From positions 1 through 64,000 of the forward strand of contig JAJDVB010000094.1 in assembly GCA_022826345.1 (NCBI GenBank): a stretch of 64,000 nt of DNA, given 5' to 3'. Shown here piece by piece: positions 29,996-38,308 of the stretch. The stretch's first letter is position 1, and every line of letters begins with the position of its first letter. Source of the stretch: Alphaproteobacteria bacterium. Lineage in GTDB: Bacteria; Pseudomonadota; Alphaproteobacteria; UBA828. The translations under genes and the position numbers were made by a program. Below the pieces are notes generated by a model. That model ran no database searches. It was given only the letters and a program-made list of their open reading frames with translations, and was not told the origin of the DNA.

Positions 29996-31726
29996 CTATA
30001 CCCGGACGCAGTCCAGCAGGTGCTGGGTATAGGGATGGCGGGGCGCGTCGAACAGGCGCTCGGTCTCGTCGATTTCGACGATCCTGCCCGCCTGCATCAC
30101 CGCCACCGTGTCGCAGTAATGCGCAGCGATGCCGAGGTCGCCGGTGATGAGCAGCCGCGCCGTACCTGCGTCCTCGGCCAGCGTGCGGGTGAGGTCGAGC
30201 ACCTGGCGTTGGATGGTCACGTCGAGCCCCGCGGTCGGCTCGTCCGCGATGAGCAGCTTGGGCTGATACATCAGCGCCATGGCGAGGCACACCCGCTGGG
30301 CCATGCCGCCACTCAGCTCGTGGGGGAAGGCGCTCAGCCGCTGCGCCGGGTCGACGATGCCCACCATCTCAAGCAGCTGGATCGAGCGCACCTCGGCTTG
30401 CTTCGCGCTGATCTTCTCGTGGGCCTGGAGGGCGCTGCGCAGCATGTCGCCGACACTGGTGAGCGGGTTCAGCTGCGACTTCGCGTTGGGCAGGATCGCC
30501 GCGATCTGCGTCGTGCGCATCGTCCGCATCGCGCCCTTGCTCATCGTGAGCAGGTCGTGATCGAGATAGCGCACCGAGCCCGAGGTGACGGCAAGCTCCG
30601 GCGGGAGGAGTTGCAGCAGAGCCTTCACCAGCACTGACTTGCCCGAGCCGGATTCGCCCACGATCCCCATGCTGTGGCCGGCCTCGAGCGCGAGATGGAT
30701 TTCGCTCAGCAGCGCCTGTCGCGAGTCGACGGCCTCGACGCCCAGGTGCTCGACAGCGAGCACCGGCTCGCTCATGTGCGAGAGTGTGACGGTGGGAGCG
30801 TCGGGCACCTCGGGCTCGTCGCCACCCGTCTCCAGCGCGTGCTCGCGCCGGCGGTCGGTCTCCCGCCTCACAGCGCGCGGCTCCATCACCTGGGTCATGA
30901 TCTCGCCGAAGACGCCGAAGGAAAAGACGATCAACCCGAGCGCGATGCCGGGGAAGAACGCGGCCCACCACTGCCCGATCTCCAGGTACTTGGCGCCGGA
31001 GGCGATCATGGCGCCGAGTTCGGGCGTCGGCGGCTTGACGCCGGCGCCGACGAAGCTGAGCCCCGCCGTGAGCAGGATGGCGAAGCCCACCGTCACCGAG
31101 ACCTGCACGATGACGGTCGGTAGCGCGTTGGGCAGCACGTGGCGGAAGCCGATGCGCACCTCACGGTTGCCGACGGCACGGGCAGCCTCGGAGAAGGGGC
31201 GCTGCACCAGCGAGAGCACGTCCGAGCGCACAATTCTCACGAAGACCGGCGTGTTCACGAAGGCGATGGCGATGATGATGTTGGTGACACTGCCGCCGAA
31301 GACCGCCACCAGCACCATCGCGAAAACGAACACGGGGAAGGACTGGATCACCTCCAAGAGTCGCATAAAGGTCTCGGCAAAGGCGGTGGACCCCGCGCCG
31401 CCCCGGCTCTCGTAGAGCGCGACGATGACGCCGAGCGGCGTGCCGATGACGACAGAGAGCGCGGTTGCGACGACTCCGATCACCACATCGGTTCGGGGCG
31501 CCGCCAGCACGCGAGAGAAAATGTCGATCCCGTTCTCGTCGGTGCCGAACAGGTACGTGCCGCTGGGCGGTAGCAGGCGGGTGGTGGGTTCGGCGACCTC
31601 GGTGGGGAAGGGCGCAAGATAGGGGCCGAAGATGGTGAGGAAGATCCATCCGAAGAACATGACCAGCACGGCGAGCTGCCATTTCGGCAGCGCCAGGAGT
31701 GTGCGCTTGATGCGGAGCCAGACCAT
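29996..31726 (-). CDS. Fused permease and ATPase of a dipeptide-type ABC importer
   Basis: A 576-residue fusion. Residues 1-285 are a DppC-like permease with about six membrane segments. Residues 320-576 are a DppD-like ATPase with Walker A GESGSGKS (357-364), signature LSGGM (471-475) and Walker B LLIADEP (491-497). Two key residues are lost: the Q-loop is ILPNAK instead of the usual IFQDP (no Gln), and the H-loop is ITGD, with Gly529 where His is expected. The signature motif is intact. The partner ATPase (34798-35796) has the opposite defects. Ends are separated from DppB by nine bases. The direction of transport is inferred from the binding protein nearby. Confidence 0.88.
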   Translation of the reverse strand: MVWLRIKRTLLALPKWQLAVLVMFFGWIFLTIFGPYLAPFPTEVAEPTTRLLPPSGTYLFGTDENGIDIFSRVLAAPRTDVVIGVVATALSVVIGTPLGVIVALYESRGGAGSTAFAETFMRLLEVIQSFPVFVFAMVLVAVFGGSVTNIIIAIAFVNTPVFVRIVRSDVLSLVQRPFSEAARAVGNREVRIGFRHVLPNALPTVIVQVSVTVGFAILLTAGLSFVGAGVKPPTPELGAMIASGAKYLEIGQWWAAFFPGIALGLIVFSFGVFGEIMTQVMEPRAVRRETDRRREHALETGGDEPEVPDAPTVTLSHMSEPVLAVEHLGVEAVDSRQALLSEIHLALEAGHSMGIVGESGSGKSVLVKALLQLLPPELAVTSGSVRYLDHDLLTMSKGAMRTMRTTQIAAILPNAKSQLNPLTSVGDMLRSALQAHEKISAKQAEVRSIQLLEMVGIVDPAQRLSAFPHELSGGMAQRVCLAMALMYQPKLLIADEPTAGLDVTIQRQVLDLTRTLAEDAGTARLLITGDLGIAAHYCDTVAVMQAGRIVEIDETERLFDAPRHPYTQHLLDCVRV

Positions 31727-31735
31727 CCCGCGCCT

Positions 31736-32791
31736 CTAGGACTGGGTTCCGCCGATCTTGATGCGGGGGTCCATCGCGAAGTGGATCAGGTCCACGGCGA
31801 GATAGACCAGCATCGTGAAGATCGCGGCGAAGCAGACGAACCCCTGGATGGGCGCGTAGTCGGCGGTGACGATGCCGTTGATCGCGTACTGGCCGAGCCC
31901 GACGTAGTTGAACACCCGCTCCACCAGCACCGCGCCGCCCAGCAGGAACATCACCACGACGCCGGTGATCACCAGTGTCGGGCCGGCGGCAACACGGGCA
32001 GCGCGCGTGAGCACGATCCGGGGGGCGAGACCCACAGCCTCGGCGTAGGTCGTGTAGTCGGCCTTGAGCGCGCCCTCCATCTGGCTGCGCAGCATCTTGA
32101 AGATCGGCGCGCCGTAGACGAAGGCGAGGGTGAAGACCGGCATGATCAGGTGCATGAAGCCCGACCAGAAAATCTCCATGTCGCCCGCGATCAAGGAGTC
32201 GATCAGGATCGAGCCGGTCACGAAGGGCGGCTCGAAGTCGAGAATGCCGAGCCGCCCCTCCGGCCCCGGCAGGATCTCCGCAGGCATCAGCCCGGCCGCG
32301 CCTGCGAACAGGAAAAAGATCAGCACCAGGCCGAGCAAGAAGTCCGGCAGCGCGCCGGCCAGCATGCCGTAGCCGAAGGTGACGTTCTGGAAAATCCGCA
32401 CGATCCAGTTCCGCGTGCGGCTCGCGGTGATGATGGCGAGCGGGACGAGCACCAGGAAGACGAGGAGCAGAGCGAGAAAGATCAGCTCCAGCGTCACCGG
32501 TATGCGGTGAACCAGATCGTCGATCACCTCGGTGTTGTTGACCCAGGATTCGCCGAGATCGCCCTGAAAGGCGTTCTCCAGCCAGATCAGGTATTGCTCG
32601 GGGATCGGCCGGTCCAGGTACATCTTGGCGCGCAGCGCCTCGACCGAAGATTCAGGAGCGAGTGGGCCCAACGAAAGGCGCGCGGGGTCGCCCGGCAGCA
32701 GGCGCACCAGCACGAAGGTGATGAACGAGATCAGAAAGACTTGGGGAATCAGGAAGAGAAAGCGGCGCCCGATATAGAGCGCGAGACGCAT
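31736..32791 (-). CDS. Dipeptide-type ABC importer permease (DppB-like)
   Basis: A 351-residue inner-membrane protein with about six membrane segments. The N-terminus (YIGRRFLFLIPQVFLISFITFVL-like first segment) and RLLPGDPARLSLGP match DppB/OppB. The EAA-type loop (YAEAVGL) contacts the ATPase. It partners the permease half of the fused downstream protein. It lies 160 bases after the binding-protein gene, with a strong hairpin in between. Confidence 0.88.
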   Translation of the reverse strand: MRLALYIGRRFLFLIPQVFLISFITFVLVRLLPGDPARLSLGPLAPESSVEALRAKMYLDRPIPEQYLIWLENAFQGDLGESWVNNTEVIDDLVHRIPVTLELIFLALLLVFLVLVPLAIITASRTRNWIVRIFQNVTFGYGMLAGALPDFLLGLVLIFFLFAGAAGLMPAEILPGPEGRLGILDFEPPFVTGSILIDSLIAGDMEIFWSGFMHLIMPVFTLAFVYGAPIFKMLRSQMEGALKADYTTYAEAVGLAPRIVLTRAARVAAGPTLVITGVVVMFLLGGAVLVERVFNYVGLGQYAINGIVTADYAPIQGFVCFAAIFTMLVYLAVDLIHFAMDPRIKIGGTQS

Positions 32792-32868
32792 AGCCGCGCC
32801 CGCCTAGCCCGCGACGCCGCGCCCGGCGGACGCGTCACGCGCCGCCGAGACCGCGGGCCGGTACGAAA

Positions 32869-32901
32869 GCCGGGGCGGCGGGGGAAGCCCGCCGCCCCGG
32901 C
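32869..32901 (-). promoter_or_regulatory. Strong hairpin between binding-protein and permease genes
   Basis: A perfect 14-bp G+C-rich stem (32869-32882 with 32888-32901) and 5-base loop lies 50 bases after the binding-protein stop. No T-run follows on either strand. In many importer operons such hairpins protect the upstream mRNA and let the binding protein be made in excess of the permeases. That role is inferred from position. Confidence 0.5.
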
Positions 32902-32951
32902 CGGGCGCCTTCATCGGCGTTCGTCCCGAGGGACGCTCTACAGTCTCGCCG

Positions 32952-34619
32952 TCAGTCGGCGATGCTCATTTCCGCCACGTGGTAGTACTGAGTCGTGTAC
33001 CAGCGGAAGTTGCTGACCTTGCGCGAGAGGCCGACGGCGAAATAGTGCTCGCCGATCCAGCCCAGCGGGGCCTGGTCGTGGATATGCTCCTGGATGCCGG
33101 CGTGCGCCGCGATGCGCGCCTCCGGGTCCACCACGCCTTCGCCGTCCTTCAGCACCTGGTCGACCTTGGCGTCGGAGAAGTTGTGGTAGTTGACCAGCGC
33201 GTTGGTCGGCCACACCAGCTTCAGCGCGTAGTTGATGTCGGGCTGAATCGGCATGTCCGTCCAGAGCGCAAGCGAGCCCTGCTTGCTCATCACATTGTCC
33301 GAGTTCGCAGCGGTCGGCAGCTTCCTCAGCGAGAGGTTGATGCCGGCCTTCTTGAAGTCGCTCTGCAGCAGGACGCCGATGGATTCCATCGCCGAAACGG
33401 CCGCGTCGAAAGAGAGCTCTGCGTCGAAGCCGTCCGGATAACCCGCCTCGGCCAGCAGCGCCTTCGCCTTCTCCGGGTTGAAGTCGTACTTGAGATGCTG
33501 CTCGTAGCCCGGGTAGGTGCTCGGCATGACGCCCTGCCACTTGTTCATCATGCCGTGGTAGATGTCGCGGATGATCGCCTCCTGGTTGATGAGGTGATTC
33601 ATCGCCTGACGCACCTTCACGTTGTCGTAGGGCGGCAGGGTGTTGTTGATCATCATCCACATGGACTGGTTGCCGCGCACGGCGACGCCGCGTGCTTCCG
33701 GATCGCCTGCGAGCGACACGATCTCGTCCGGCGACAGGCCCTCTGCCATGTGCACCTTGCCCTGCTTGAGCAGCGCTACGCGGTTGGCCGACTCCGGCAC
33801 CACCAGGTAAATGATGCGCTTGATCTCCGGCGCGCCACGCCAGTAGTTCTCGTTGGCCTCCATGACGACCCGCTTGCCGGCGGTCCACTCGGTCACCCCG
33901 TAGCCGCCGAAGCCGCCGCCGTTGGTGGCGACCCACTTGTCGCCCCAGGGGTCTTCCTCCGTGGCGTGCTTCATGATCTCGGTGGAGTCGAGCCAGGCGT
34001 TGTAGTAGTTGGTTAGCCCCTTGCAGGCGAGCGGCATGCCTGCGGATGACGTGACCTCGACCGTGTAGTCGTCGATCTTGGCGTAGCCGCCGCTCTCCGG
34101 TGGATTGATCGTCTGGCCCGGCATGTTGAGCAGGAATTCGAGGAAGTTGTTGATCGCGCCGGTGGCCTTGCCGCGCTCGATCCGCCAGAGCACGTCGTCG
34201 GCGGTGAACTCGTTGCCCCAGGGCGAGATCACGCCCTTGCGCAGGTGATAGACGGCGCGCTTGCCGTCGGGCTCCAGTTCGCACTTCTCGATGATGCCGG
34301 GCACCAGAATCCTCTGGCCCGTGTAGTCGGGGTACTTGAAGCCGGGAATGGTGGAGGGGTCCCAGTCCTCGCCCGTCGGATACGGGAAGTCCACCCACTC
34401 CCAGTTCATCCCGTCCTCGAACACCTGCGCACCCATGCTCCAGGTTTGCGGGCTCACATGCTTGTCGAGGTCGATGCCCTGCGGCAGGGCGCCGATGGCG
34501 ATCACCATTGTGTCCTGATTGGCGGCCGCCGGTTTCGGCGGGGCCGCCACCACCAGCGCGGCGAGCGCTGCCGTGGCCGCGACCGCGAGGCCGCGTCTCG
34601 TGATGTCACCCAAGTTCAT
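32952..34619 (-). CDS. ABC importer binding protein, family 5 (peptide/glycoside/nickel type)
   Basis: A 555-residue periplasmic solute-binding protein of the SBP_bac_5 family. The N-terminus has a signal peptide (twin Arg in DITRRGLAV, hydrophobic core, cleavage around PAAA-NQ). Family features include YHLRKGVISPWGNEFTADDV around residue 122-141, LRQAMNH-like sequence (VKVRQAMNHLINQE) and WTDMPIQPDIN. Family members bind peptides, nickel, opines or sugars; the ligand cannot be read from the sequence. Nearby hydroxylases make a small aromatic or heterocyclic ligand conceivable. Confidence 0.85.
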   Translation of the reverse strand: MNLGDITRRGLAVAATAALAALVVAAPPKPAAANQDTMVIAIGALPQGIDLDKHVSPQTWSMGAQVFEDGMNWEWVDFPYPTGEDWDPSTIPGFKYPDYTGQRILVPGIIEKCELEPDGKRAVYHLRKGVISPWGNEFTADDVLWRIERGKATGAINNFLEFLLNMPGQTINPPESGGYAKIDDYTVEVTSSAGMPLACKGLTNYYNAWLDSTEIMKHATEEDPWGDKWVATNGGGFGGYGVTEWTAGKRVVMEANENYWRGAPEIKRIIYLVVPESANRVALLKQGKVHMAEGLSPDEIVSLAGDPEARGVAVRGNQSMWMMINNTLPPYDNVKVRQAMNHLINQEAIIRDIYHGMMNKWQGVMPSTYPGYEQHLKYDFNPEKAKALLAEAGYPDGFDAELSFDAAVSAMESIGVLLQSDFKKAGINLSLRKLPTAANSDNVMSKQGSLALWTDMPIQPDINYALKLVWPTNALVNYHNFSDAKVDQVLKDGEGVVDPEARIAAHAGIQEHIHDQAPLGWIGEHYFAVGLSRKVSNFRWYTTQYYHVAEMSIAD

Positions 34620-34715
34620 GTCGTCTCTCCTCAGTCTCCCTCTGCGCCGCAGGGTCGGCCCGCGCGCGCGGGTGCGCGCGTCGCGGCACGCGGGCCGGAT
34701 ATTAGAAGAAAATTA

Positions 34716-34731
34716 GAACAAGCGCTCGTTC
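34716..34731. promoter_or_regulatory. 16-bp near-palindrome in the binding-protein promoter region
   Basis: The sequence 34716-34731 is palindromic with one mismatch per half (8-base arms ending GAAC and GTTC), the look of a TetR-family operator. Just beside it are two copies of CAAATTTG (34731-34738 and 34746-34753) in an A+T-rich patch with a possible -10 box (TAATAT on the minus strand). It lies about 100 bases upstream of the binding-protein start. No TetR gene is in the window. Confidence 0.4.
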
Positions 34732-34797
34732 AAATTTGGCTGCAACAAATTTGTCATCGACGGGTGCAATCAGCCCGCTTCGCCCCTCCAGGCTTTG

Positions 34798-35796
34798 CTA
34801 CGCAGCACCGCTGGCCTCCGCCATCGAGGCTGCGACGTCGTCCCAGCGCCGGCATGCGGAATAGTGGGCCGCCTCCACCTCCAGGAGCGGCGGCACCGCA
34901 TCCTGGCAGGCGTCTTCGCGGATCGGGCAGCGGCCGTAGAGCGGGCATTCGGGCTTCGGGTTGATCGCCGTCGGGATCTCGCCCTCGATCACGTAGGGGT
35001 CGGGCCGGCGGTGCGGATCGGGGAAAAGCACGGCGGACAGCAGGGCGCGGCTGTAGGGGTGGCGCTGGCTATCCATGATGATCTCGGTGGGCGCGTGTTC
35101 GACGATGTGGCCGAGGTACATGATCGCGATGCGGTGGCTGATCTTCGCGACCGAGGTCAGGTCGTGGGAGATGAAGATGTAGGCGGTCTCGGTCTCGCTC
35201 TGGATCGCCTTGAGCAGGTCCAGGATTTCGGCCCGTGCCGAGGGGTCGAGCATCGAGGTCGGCTCGTCGAGCACCACGAACTCGGGCTCGGTGACCAGCG
35301 CGCGTGCGATCCCCACCCGCTGCTGCTCGCTCGCGGTGAGGTCCGCCGGGTAGTAGGTGAAGACCTCGCTGCCGAGCCCCACGCGCTGCAGCATCGCGCT
35401 GACCCGGGGCCTGCGCTCGGCGCGCCCCACGCCGTGCAGCGCGAGCGGCTCGTCCACGGTCTGATAAACGGTGAGTCTGGGATTAAGGGAGCCGAAGGGG
35501 TCCTGGAAGACGAGCTGCATCCGCGCCCTGAGCGCCCTGAGCCCGGCGGGGTCGAGCTCGCTGATCTCCTGGTCGCCCAGCGCGATCCGCCCCTCGGTGG
35601 GCTCGATAAGCCGGAGCACGCAGCGGCCGACCGTGGTCTTGCCTGAGCCGCTTTCGCCGACCAGGCCCAGCGTCTCTCCCCGCTCCAGCGAGAACGAGAC
35701 GTTGTTGACCGCGATCAAGTCCTCGTCTTTGCCGACCGTGAATATCTTGGTCAGATTTTCGACCGTGAGCAGCGCCACCGCCCCTCGTCCCGCCAT
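34798..35796 (-). CDS. Dipeptide-type ABC importer ATPase (DppF-like) with degenerate signature
   Basis: A 332-residue ATPase with Walker A GESGSGKT (47-54), Q-loop Gln98 in VFQDP, Walker B FVVLDEP (173-179) and H-loop His211 (ISHDL). The ABC signature, normally LSGGQ, is LTASE (153-157). A C-terminal oligopeptide-type domain with cysteines (ECPLYGRC) follows. With the fused partner's intact LSGGM it would form one complete ATP site; the other site would be degenerate. It opens the transport operon, 178 bases upstream of the binding-protein gene. Confidence 0.88.
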   Translation of the reverse strand: MAGRGAVALLTVENLTKIFTVGKDEDLIAVNNVSFSLERGETLGLVGESGSGKTTVGRCVLRLIEPTEGRIALGDQEISELDPAGLRALRARMQLVFQDPFGSLNPRLTVYQTVDEPLALHGVGRAERRPRVSAMLQRVGLGSEVFTYYPADLTASEQQRVGIARALVTEPEFVVLDEPTSMLDPSARAEILDLLKAIQSETETAYIFISHDLTSVAKISHRIAIMYLGHIVEHAPTEIIMDSQRHPYSRALLSAVLFPDPHRRPDPYVIEGEIPTAINPKPECPLYGRCPIREDACQDAVPPLLEVEAAHYSACRRWDDVAASMAEASGAA

Positions 35797-35912
35797 ATGC
35801 GGCGCGCCGCCATGGCCGCCCGGCCGTCTCCCTATCGCAACGGCAGAGCGCGGGCAAGGGCGGCGCCCTGCGCAGTCAAATTCGCCCTTTCGCCGTCGGG
35901 CTCTGCACGGCT

Positions 35913-36704
35913 ATGACTGCGCCCATGACCGAGCAACCCTTCTCCGCCGACGAGATGATGACCGTTGCCGCGGCGCGGCTCATCAACAACGGCACCGTGT
36001 GCTTCGTGGGTATCGGCCTGCCGAGCGCCGCCGCCAACCTCGCCCGCGCCACCCATGCGCCGGATGCCGTGCTGATCTACGAGTCCGGCACCGTCGGCGC
36101 GAAGCCCGCCGTGCTGCCGCTCTCCATCGGTGACAGCGAGCTCGCTGAGACCGCTGACTTCGTGGTCTCCACCGCCGAAATCTTTCGCTACTGGCTGCAA
36201 GGCGGACGCATCACGGTGGGCTTCCTCGGCGCAGCGCAGATCGACCGCTTTGGCAACATCAACACGACCGTGATCGGCGATTACGCGAATCCCAGGACGC
36301 GGCTGCCCGGCGCCGGCGGCGCGCCGGAGATCGCCGGGCTCGCCGGCGAGGTCTTCGTCATCATGCGTCAGTCGAAGCGCGGCTTCGTCGAGAAGGTCGA
36401 GTTCGTGACCTCGGCCGGCCATCTGACCGGCGGTGACTGGCGCGAGCGTTCGGGTCTTCCCGGCCGCGGACCCAGCACCGTCATCACCGATCTAGGCGTG
36501 CTCGAACCCCATGCGGAGAGCCGCGAGCTGTTTCTCACCCACACCCATCCGGGCGTGGCACTCGATGACGTGCTTGCCGCCACCGGCTGGCCCCTCAAGA
36601 TCGCCGACAATATCTCCGTAACTCCCGCGCCCACGCAGGACGAGCTGGTCGCGTTGCGCGGCCTGCACGAGCGCACGGCCGCCGCCCGCGCTGAAGCCGG
36701 CTGA
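35913..36704 (+). CDS. CoA-transferase beta subunit, orphan
   Basis: A 263-residue protein of the family I CoA-transferase beta group (GctB/CatJ/IpdB-like). VCFVGIGLPSAAANLARATH is the N-terminal fold, and IYESGTVGAKP holds the region of the catalytic Glu. PGAGGAPEIAGLA and the C-terminal TGWPL segment also fit. These enzymes work with an alpha subunit, but none is adjacent. Either the partner is elsewhere or the protein has changed role (some relatives are ring-opening hydrolases). Starts at ATG 35913 or 35925. It is convergent with larB. Confidence 0.78.
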   Translation: MTAPMTEQPFSADEMMTVAAARLINNGTVCFVGIGLPSAAANLARATHAPDAVLIYESGTVGAKPAVLPLSIGDSELAETADFVVSTAEIFRYWLQGGRITVGFLGAAQIDRFGNINTTVIGDYANPRTRLPGAGGAPEIAGLAGEVFVIMRQSKRGFVEKVEFVTSAGHLTGGDWRERSGLPGRGPSTVITDLGVLEPHAESRELFLTHTHPGVALDDVLAATGWPLKIADNISVTPAPTQDELVALRGLHERTAAARAEAG

Positions 36705-36727
36705 CTCTCTAAAATCGCTCACGGCAG

Positions 36728-36814
36728 CCGGCCTTCGGCCGGAGCCTCCGCGAGGGCGCCGCTGGAGCGGCGGGCCGCGGTCGCGGCCTGTCGCGTGTCC
36801 GACAAAGTCGGATA
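36728..36814. repeat. Cluster of hairpins between convergent genes
   Basis: Three clear stem-loops follow each other. They are 36728-36742 (6-bp arms), 36773-36788 (7-bp arms) and 36798-36812 (6-bp arms, extendable to 11 with one mismatch). They lie between the stops of the CoA-transferase and larB genes. None has a T-run. They may act as a two-way barrier to transcription or be a repeat unit of the genome. Confidence 0.45.
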
Positions 36815-36818
36815 CGCT

Positions 36819-37490
36819 CTAATCCTGGGGAGCAAGAAGCGGGAGTGCCCGTAGCGCGGCGCAGGCGGCGCCGTAACCGTTGTCGATGTTGACCACCACC
36901 ACGCCTGGCGCGCAGGACGCGAGCATCGCCGCCATCGCCGTCGCCCCGTCGCTCGCGACGCCGTAACCGGTCGAGGTCGGCACCGCGATCACCATGCCCG
37001 GCACGAGCCCGCCCACCACCGAGGGCAACGCGGCGTCCATGCCCGCGACCACGATGACGACGGGATAGGTTCTGATCTCGTCAATCCGGTCCATCAGCCG
37101 CCAGAGGCCCGCGACTCCCACGTCGCCGATTTCTGCCGAGGGGTGGCGGTGATAGGCGAGAGTGCGGGCGGCCTCGCGGCACACGGGCTGGTCCGAGGTC
37201 CCGGCGGAGACGATCGCGACCCGCGGCGCCCCCGCGGGCGCCGTAACCGTGCCGAAGACACCAGTGCGGGACAGCGGCTCGTAGTCGATGCGTTCGGCCA
37301 AAGCCTTGGGCAAGGCGTCGCGCTGAGCCGCGTCGAGGCGGGTCAACAGCAGGCTTCGCGCCGCCGCCTCCGCCCTCGCGAGGATGTCCGCCAGCTGCTC
37401 CGGCGTCTTGCCCGCGCAGAGCACGGCCTCCTCGATGCCGATGCGCGCGCGGCGCTCCAGATCGAGGGTGATGGCGGTGGGCGTGCTCAC
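36819..37490 (-). CDS. larB: Nickel-pincer cofactor biosynthesis protein LarB
   Basis: Carboxylates and hydrolyses nicotinic acid adenine dinucleotide at the first step of nickel-pincer nucleotide synthesis. The 223-residue protein has the AIR-carboxylase-like fold (VAIVSAGTSDQPVCREAAR, then VVIVVAGMDAALPSVVGGL and VPTSTGYG), which is diagnostic. The GTG start overlaps the larE stop by four bases (GTGA). Last gene of a seven-gene coupled operon. Confidence 0.93.
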   Translation of the reverse strand: MSTPTAITLDLERRARIGIEEAVLCAGKTPEQLADILARAEAAARSLLLTRLDAAQRDALPKALAERIDYEPLSRTGVFGTVTAPAGAPRVAIVSAGTSDQPVCREAARTLAYHRHPSAEIGDVGVAGLWRLMDRIDEIRTYPVVIVVAGMDAALPSVVGGLVPGMVIAVPTSTGYGVASDGATAMAAMLASCAPGVVVVNIDNGYGAACAALRALPLLAPQD

Positions 37491-38308
37491 GCCGTCTGAG
37501 CGGGCCTCAGGAAGGCGCTGCCAACCCGGTAGGGCGCGAAGCTGACCGGCCGGGCCTCGTCGCCCTTGGCGAACATGCCGGCGACGGTGTCGCCCAGCGC
37601 GGTCCGGCGGCGTTCGCTCAGCGCATCGAGGGTCGGCGCGTCGAGCTCGATCACGATGCCGGCCCTGCGCCTGCGGCAGCGCACGGTATCGGGCCGAAGC
37701 TGTCGGGTGAGATAGCGCTCGGCGGCGTGGATTGAGGCGAGGTCGTCGGCCTCCACGCGAAGCCCGGTCTCGACGCGGCTGGAGAGGCAGGGTGCCGCCG
37801 GCAGCCGCGACAGGTCATCGAAGCCCAGCGCGGCCGCGATGGCGCGGACCCCCGCCTTGTCGATGCCGGCCTCGACGAAGGGATGGCGCACGCCGTGTTC
37901 CTCGGCGGCCTTGAGCCCCGGCCGCCAGTCGCCCAGATCGTCGAGGTTCGTGCCGGAGAGCAGCGTGGCGTCGGTGCGGGCGGCGAGCGCGCCGTAAAGG
38001 TTCGTCTTGCAGTAGTAGCAGCGGTTCGCCGGGTTCGCGCGGTAGGCGGGGTCGTCGAACTCGCCCGCATCGAGGACCGTCAGCTGCCACCCCTCGCGCT
38101 CCGCGAAAGCGCGCACCCGCTCGGTGGCCTCGGACGGCACCGCAGGCGAGACGGCATGGAACATCGCGCTTTCTGCGCCCAGGTGGCGTCCGGTCAGCAG
38201 GGCGAGCGTCATGCTGTCCACCCCGCCGCTGACCGCGACCGCGACCCGGCCGATGCCGTCGAGCACGGTATTCAGCGCCTCGACGCCGGGCGTGGCCGGC
38301 TCAGTCAT
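37487..38308 (-). CDS. larE: Nickel-pincer cofactor sulfur transferase LarE
   Basis: ATP-dependent enzyme that gives up sulfur from its own cysteine to the cofactor. The 273-residue protein has the PP-loop SGGVDS (27-32), a CYYC pair (97-100) and the sacrificial Cys174 in PCLSSR. The ATG overlaps the larC stop by eight bases. The presence of Cys174 suggests the single-cysteine, sacrificial type rather than the [4Fe-4S] three-cysteine type, though the extra CYYC leaves this open. Confidence 0.92.
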   Translation of the reverse strand: MTEPATPGVEALNTVLDGIGRVAVAVSGGVDSMTLALLTGRHLGAESAMFHAVSPAVPSEATERVRAFAEREGWQLTVLDAGEFDDPAYRANPANRCYYCKTNLYGALAARTDATLLSGTNLDDLGDWRPGLKAAEEHGVRHPFVEAGIDKAGVRAIAAALGFDDLSRLPAAPCLSSRVETGLRVEADDLASIHAAERYLTRQLRPDTVRCRRRRAGIVIELDAPTLDALSERRRTALGDTVAGMFAKGDEARPVSFAPYRVGSAFLRPAQTA

